Positions 5,226 through 6,509 of a stretch of 6,509 nucleotides of DNA are shown one piece after another; position 1 is the first letter of the stretch; each line of letters starts with the position of its first letter. The notes below the pieces were generated by a model. That model did not search any database. It was not told the origin of the DNA and saw only the letters and a program-made list of their open reading frames with translations. Source of the DNA: CAYVAP01 sp964343195 (GTDB lineage Bacteria > Bacteroidota > Bacteroidia > J057). A program made the position numbers and the translations under genes. Location: positions 1 through 6,509 of the forward strand of contig CAYFIR010000211.1 in assembly GCA_964343195.1 (NCBI GenBank). The letters are read 5' to 3'.

Positions 5226-6404
5226 ATGCAAGAAGTTTTTATCGTATCTGCCGTAAGGACTCCACTGGGAAGTTTTGGCGGAGTATTCAAAAATCTTTCA
5301 GCCACTGATCTGGGCGCTGCTGCGATCAAGGGTGCCCTTGAAAAGGCGGGTGTGGCTCCAGAGGAAGTAAAAGAAGTATTTATGGGGAATGTCGTATCGG
5401 CCAATCTGGGACAGGCTCCTGCCCGTCAGGCGGCCATCAAGGCTGGCATCCCCAACAATGTTCCCGCTACCACTGTCAACAAAGTGTGTTCCTCCGGTGC
5501 CAAAGCCACGATGTTTGGGGCGCAGACCATCATGCTGGGCCTCAACGACCTGGTGGTCGTAGGGGGCATGGAAAGCATGACCAACATCCCATACTACCTC
5601 CCCAAAGGTCGCTATGGCCATGGCTACGGCCACGGCCAGATCCTGGATGGACTGGCTAAAGACGGTCTGGAGGATGCCTATCAACATAATCCCATGGGAG
5701 TATTTGCTGACGCAACGGCTGCTCACTTTGGTATCTCACGGGAAGAGCAGGACCGATTTGCCATTCAATCCTATGAACGTTCTGCAGCCACTACCGAATC
5801 CGGGAAGTTCGCAGGAGAAATCGTTGGGGTAGAAGTTCCTCAACGCAAAGGAGATCCCATTCTGGTGACCGAAGACGAGGAATATAAACGGGTGAAGTTC
5901 GAAAAAATCCCCAGCCTGCGTCCTGTATTCACCAAAGACGGATCGGTAACAGCCGCCAATGCTTCCACCATCAATGACGGCGCATCAGCGTTGCTACTGG
6001 CCAGCGAAGAGGCCGTCAAGCGGCTTAACCTCACCCCGGTAGCCAAGATCCGCTCTTTCGCAGATGCGGCTCACGAGCCAGAGTGGTTCACAACGGCTCC
6101 TACCAAGGCTGCCCCCATTGCCCTGGAGCGCGCTGGCCTGAAACTGGACGATGTCGATTACTTCGAAGTAAACGAAGCCTTTGCCGTCGTAACCATGGCT
6201 TTCAACAAAGTACTGGGTATCAGCGAAGACAAAGTCAATGTCCACGGGGGGGCCGTTTCCCTGGGCCACCCATTGGGGGCATCTGGTGCCCGCATCCTGA
6301 CCACCTTGAATGGGGTCCTGCAAACCGAAGGCGGCAAGATCGGCCTCGCTGCCATCTGTAATGGGGGGGGTGGTGCCTCCAGCATGGTCATCGAAAAGCT
6401 ATAA
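5226..6404 (+). CDS. Acetyl-CoA C-acetyltransferase (thiolase, ACAT1-like)
   Basis: The 392-residue product is a complete thiolase II, which interconverts two acetyl-CoA and acetoacetyl-CoA plus CoA. The nucleophilic cysteine is C88 in VNKVCSSG. The second half carries NEAF (316-319), the GHP histidine H348 in GGAVSLGHPLGASGAR (341-356), and the acid/base cysteine C378 in CNGGGG. Length matches the family's usual 390-395. Stretches such as EDEEYKRV (216-223), VTAANAST (241-248) and the C-terminal ICNGGGGASSMVIEKL closely resemble mitochondrial acetoacetyl-CoA thiolase (human ACAT1, T2 type) as I remember it, which suggests roles in isoleucine, ketone-body or acetoacetate metabolism rather than dedicated polyhydroxybutyrate synthesis. 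There is no targeting or signal peptide; it is cytosolic. The ATG start matches the family N-terminus (MQEVFIVSAVRTP). It appears to be a single-gene transcription unit, with a terminator upstream and a hairpin after it. A histidine/glycine-rich loop (GHGYGHG, 131-137) is a minor peculiarity. Confidence 0.95.
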   Translation: MQEVFIVSAVRTPLGSFGGVFKNLSATDLGAAAIKGALEKAGVAPEEVKEVFMGNVVSANLGQAPARQAAIKAGIPNNVPATTVNKVCSSGAKATMFGAQTIMLGLNDLVVVGGMESMTNIPYYLPKGRYGHGYGHGQILDGLAKDGLEDAYQHNPMGVFADATAAHFGISREEQDRFAIQSYERSAATTESGKFAGEIVGVEVPQRKGDPILVTEDEEYKRVKFEKIPSLRPVFTKDGSVTAANASTINDGASALLLASEEAVKRLNLTPVAKIRSFADAAHEPEWFTTAPTKAAPIALERAGLKLDDVDYFEVNEAFAVVTMAFNKVLGISEDKVNVHGGAVSLGHPLGASGARILTTLNGVLQTEGGKIGLAAICNGGGGASSMVIEKL

Positions 6405-6429
6405 GCTGACTGAATTCCAATAATAGATT

Positions 6430-6458
6430 TAGAGCCATCCCGTACTGGGGTGGCTCTA
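6430..6458 (+). terminator. Hairpin after the thiolase gene, probable terminator
   Basis: AGAGCCATCCC (6431-6441) pairs with GGGGTGGCTCT (6447-6457) with one G-T wobble around a 5-nt loop, and T6430 with A6458 adds a pair. It lies 26 bp after the thiolase stop codon. No T-run follows on the plus strand, so termination would rely on stem strength or another factor; it could also be an mRNA-stabilising 3' end. Confidence 0.55.
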
Positions 6459-6509
6459 GTGCTCTGTCAAATCCCCAATGATGGGTGATCGCTGCATCTT
6501 TTTCCGCAT

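Overview
The window looks like chromosomal DNA of a free-living member of the Bacteroidota, possibly near the Saprospirales (order only a guess). Three things point there. The start codons lack Shine-Dalgarno sequences. Promoter-like sites fit the Bacteroidota TAnnTTTG -7 element. The proteins also read like Bacteroidota versions of their families: a soluble DUF58 protein, a MoxR ATPase, a four-helix membrane nucleotide cyclase and an ACAT1-like thiolase. Base composition looks close to balanced by eye (not counted).

Layout, left to right. Bases 29-99 hold a short imperfect tandem repeat just before a DUF58/VWA-like gene (113-1039, +). A terminator-like hairpin follows at 1074-1095, then a geneless stretch to 1380 that ends in a second, stronger hairpin with a T-run (1332-1371). 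Next are two minus-strand genes 17 bp apart, which probably form one operon: a DUF7309/DUF6930-like protein of unknown function (start at 3548) and, downstream of it, a class III adenylate/guanylate cyclase with four predicted membrane helices (1381-2502). A divergent intergenic region (3549-3820) separates them from a moxR-type AAA+ ATPase gene (3821-4822, +). Then come a terminator, a 403-bp intergenic region with an inverted heptamer-rich repeat, and a thiolase gene (5226-6404, +) with a hairpin behind it.

MoxR ATPases and DUF58 proteins normally work together: the ATPase is thought to act as a chaperone-like remodeler for VWA-domain partners, and the genes usually sit side by side with moxR first. 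Here they are on the same strand but in reverse order and about 2.8 kb apart, with the cyclase pair between them pointing the other way. The cyclase may feed a cyclic-nucleotide signal. The thiolase belongs to acetoacetyl-CoA/ketone-body or isoleucine metabolism and has no evident link to the rest. I do not see a clearly new multi-gene system. The most unusual points are the split moxR/DUF58 pair, a possible small transcript between the two left-hand terminators, non-consensus catalytic residues in the cyclase, and two short repeat structures.
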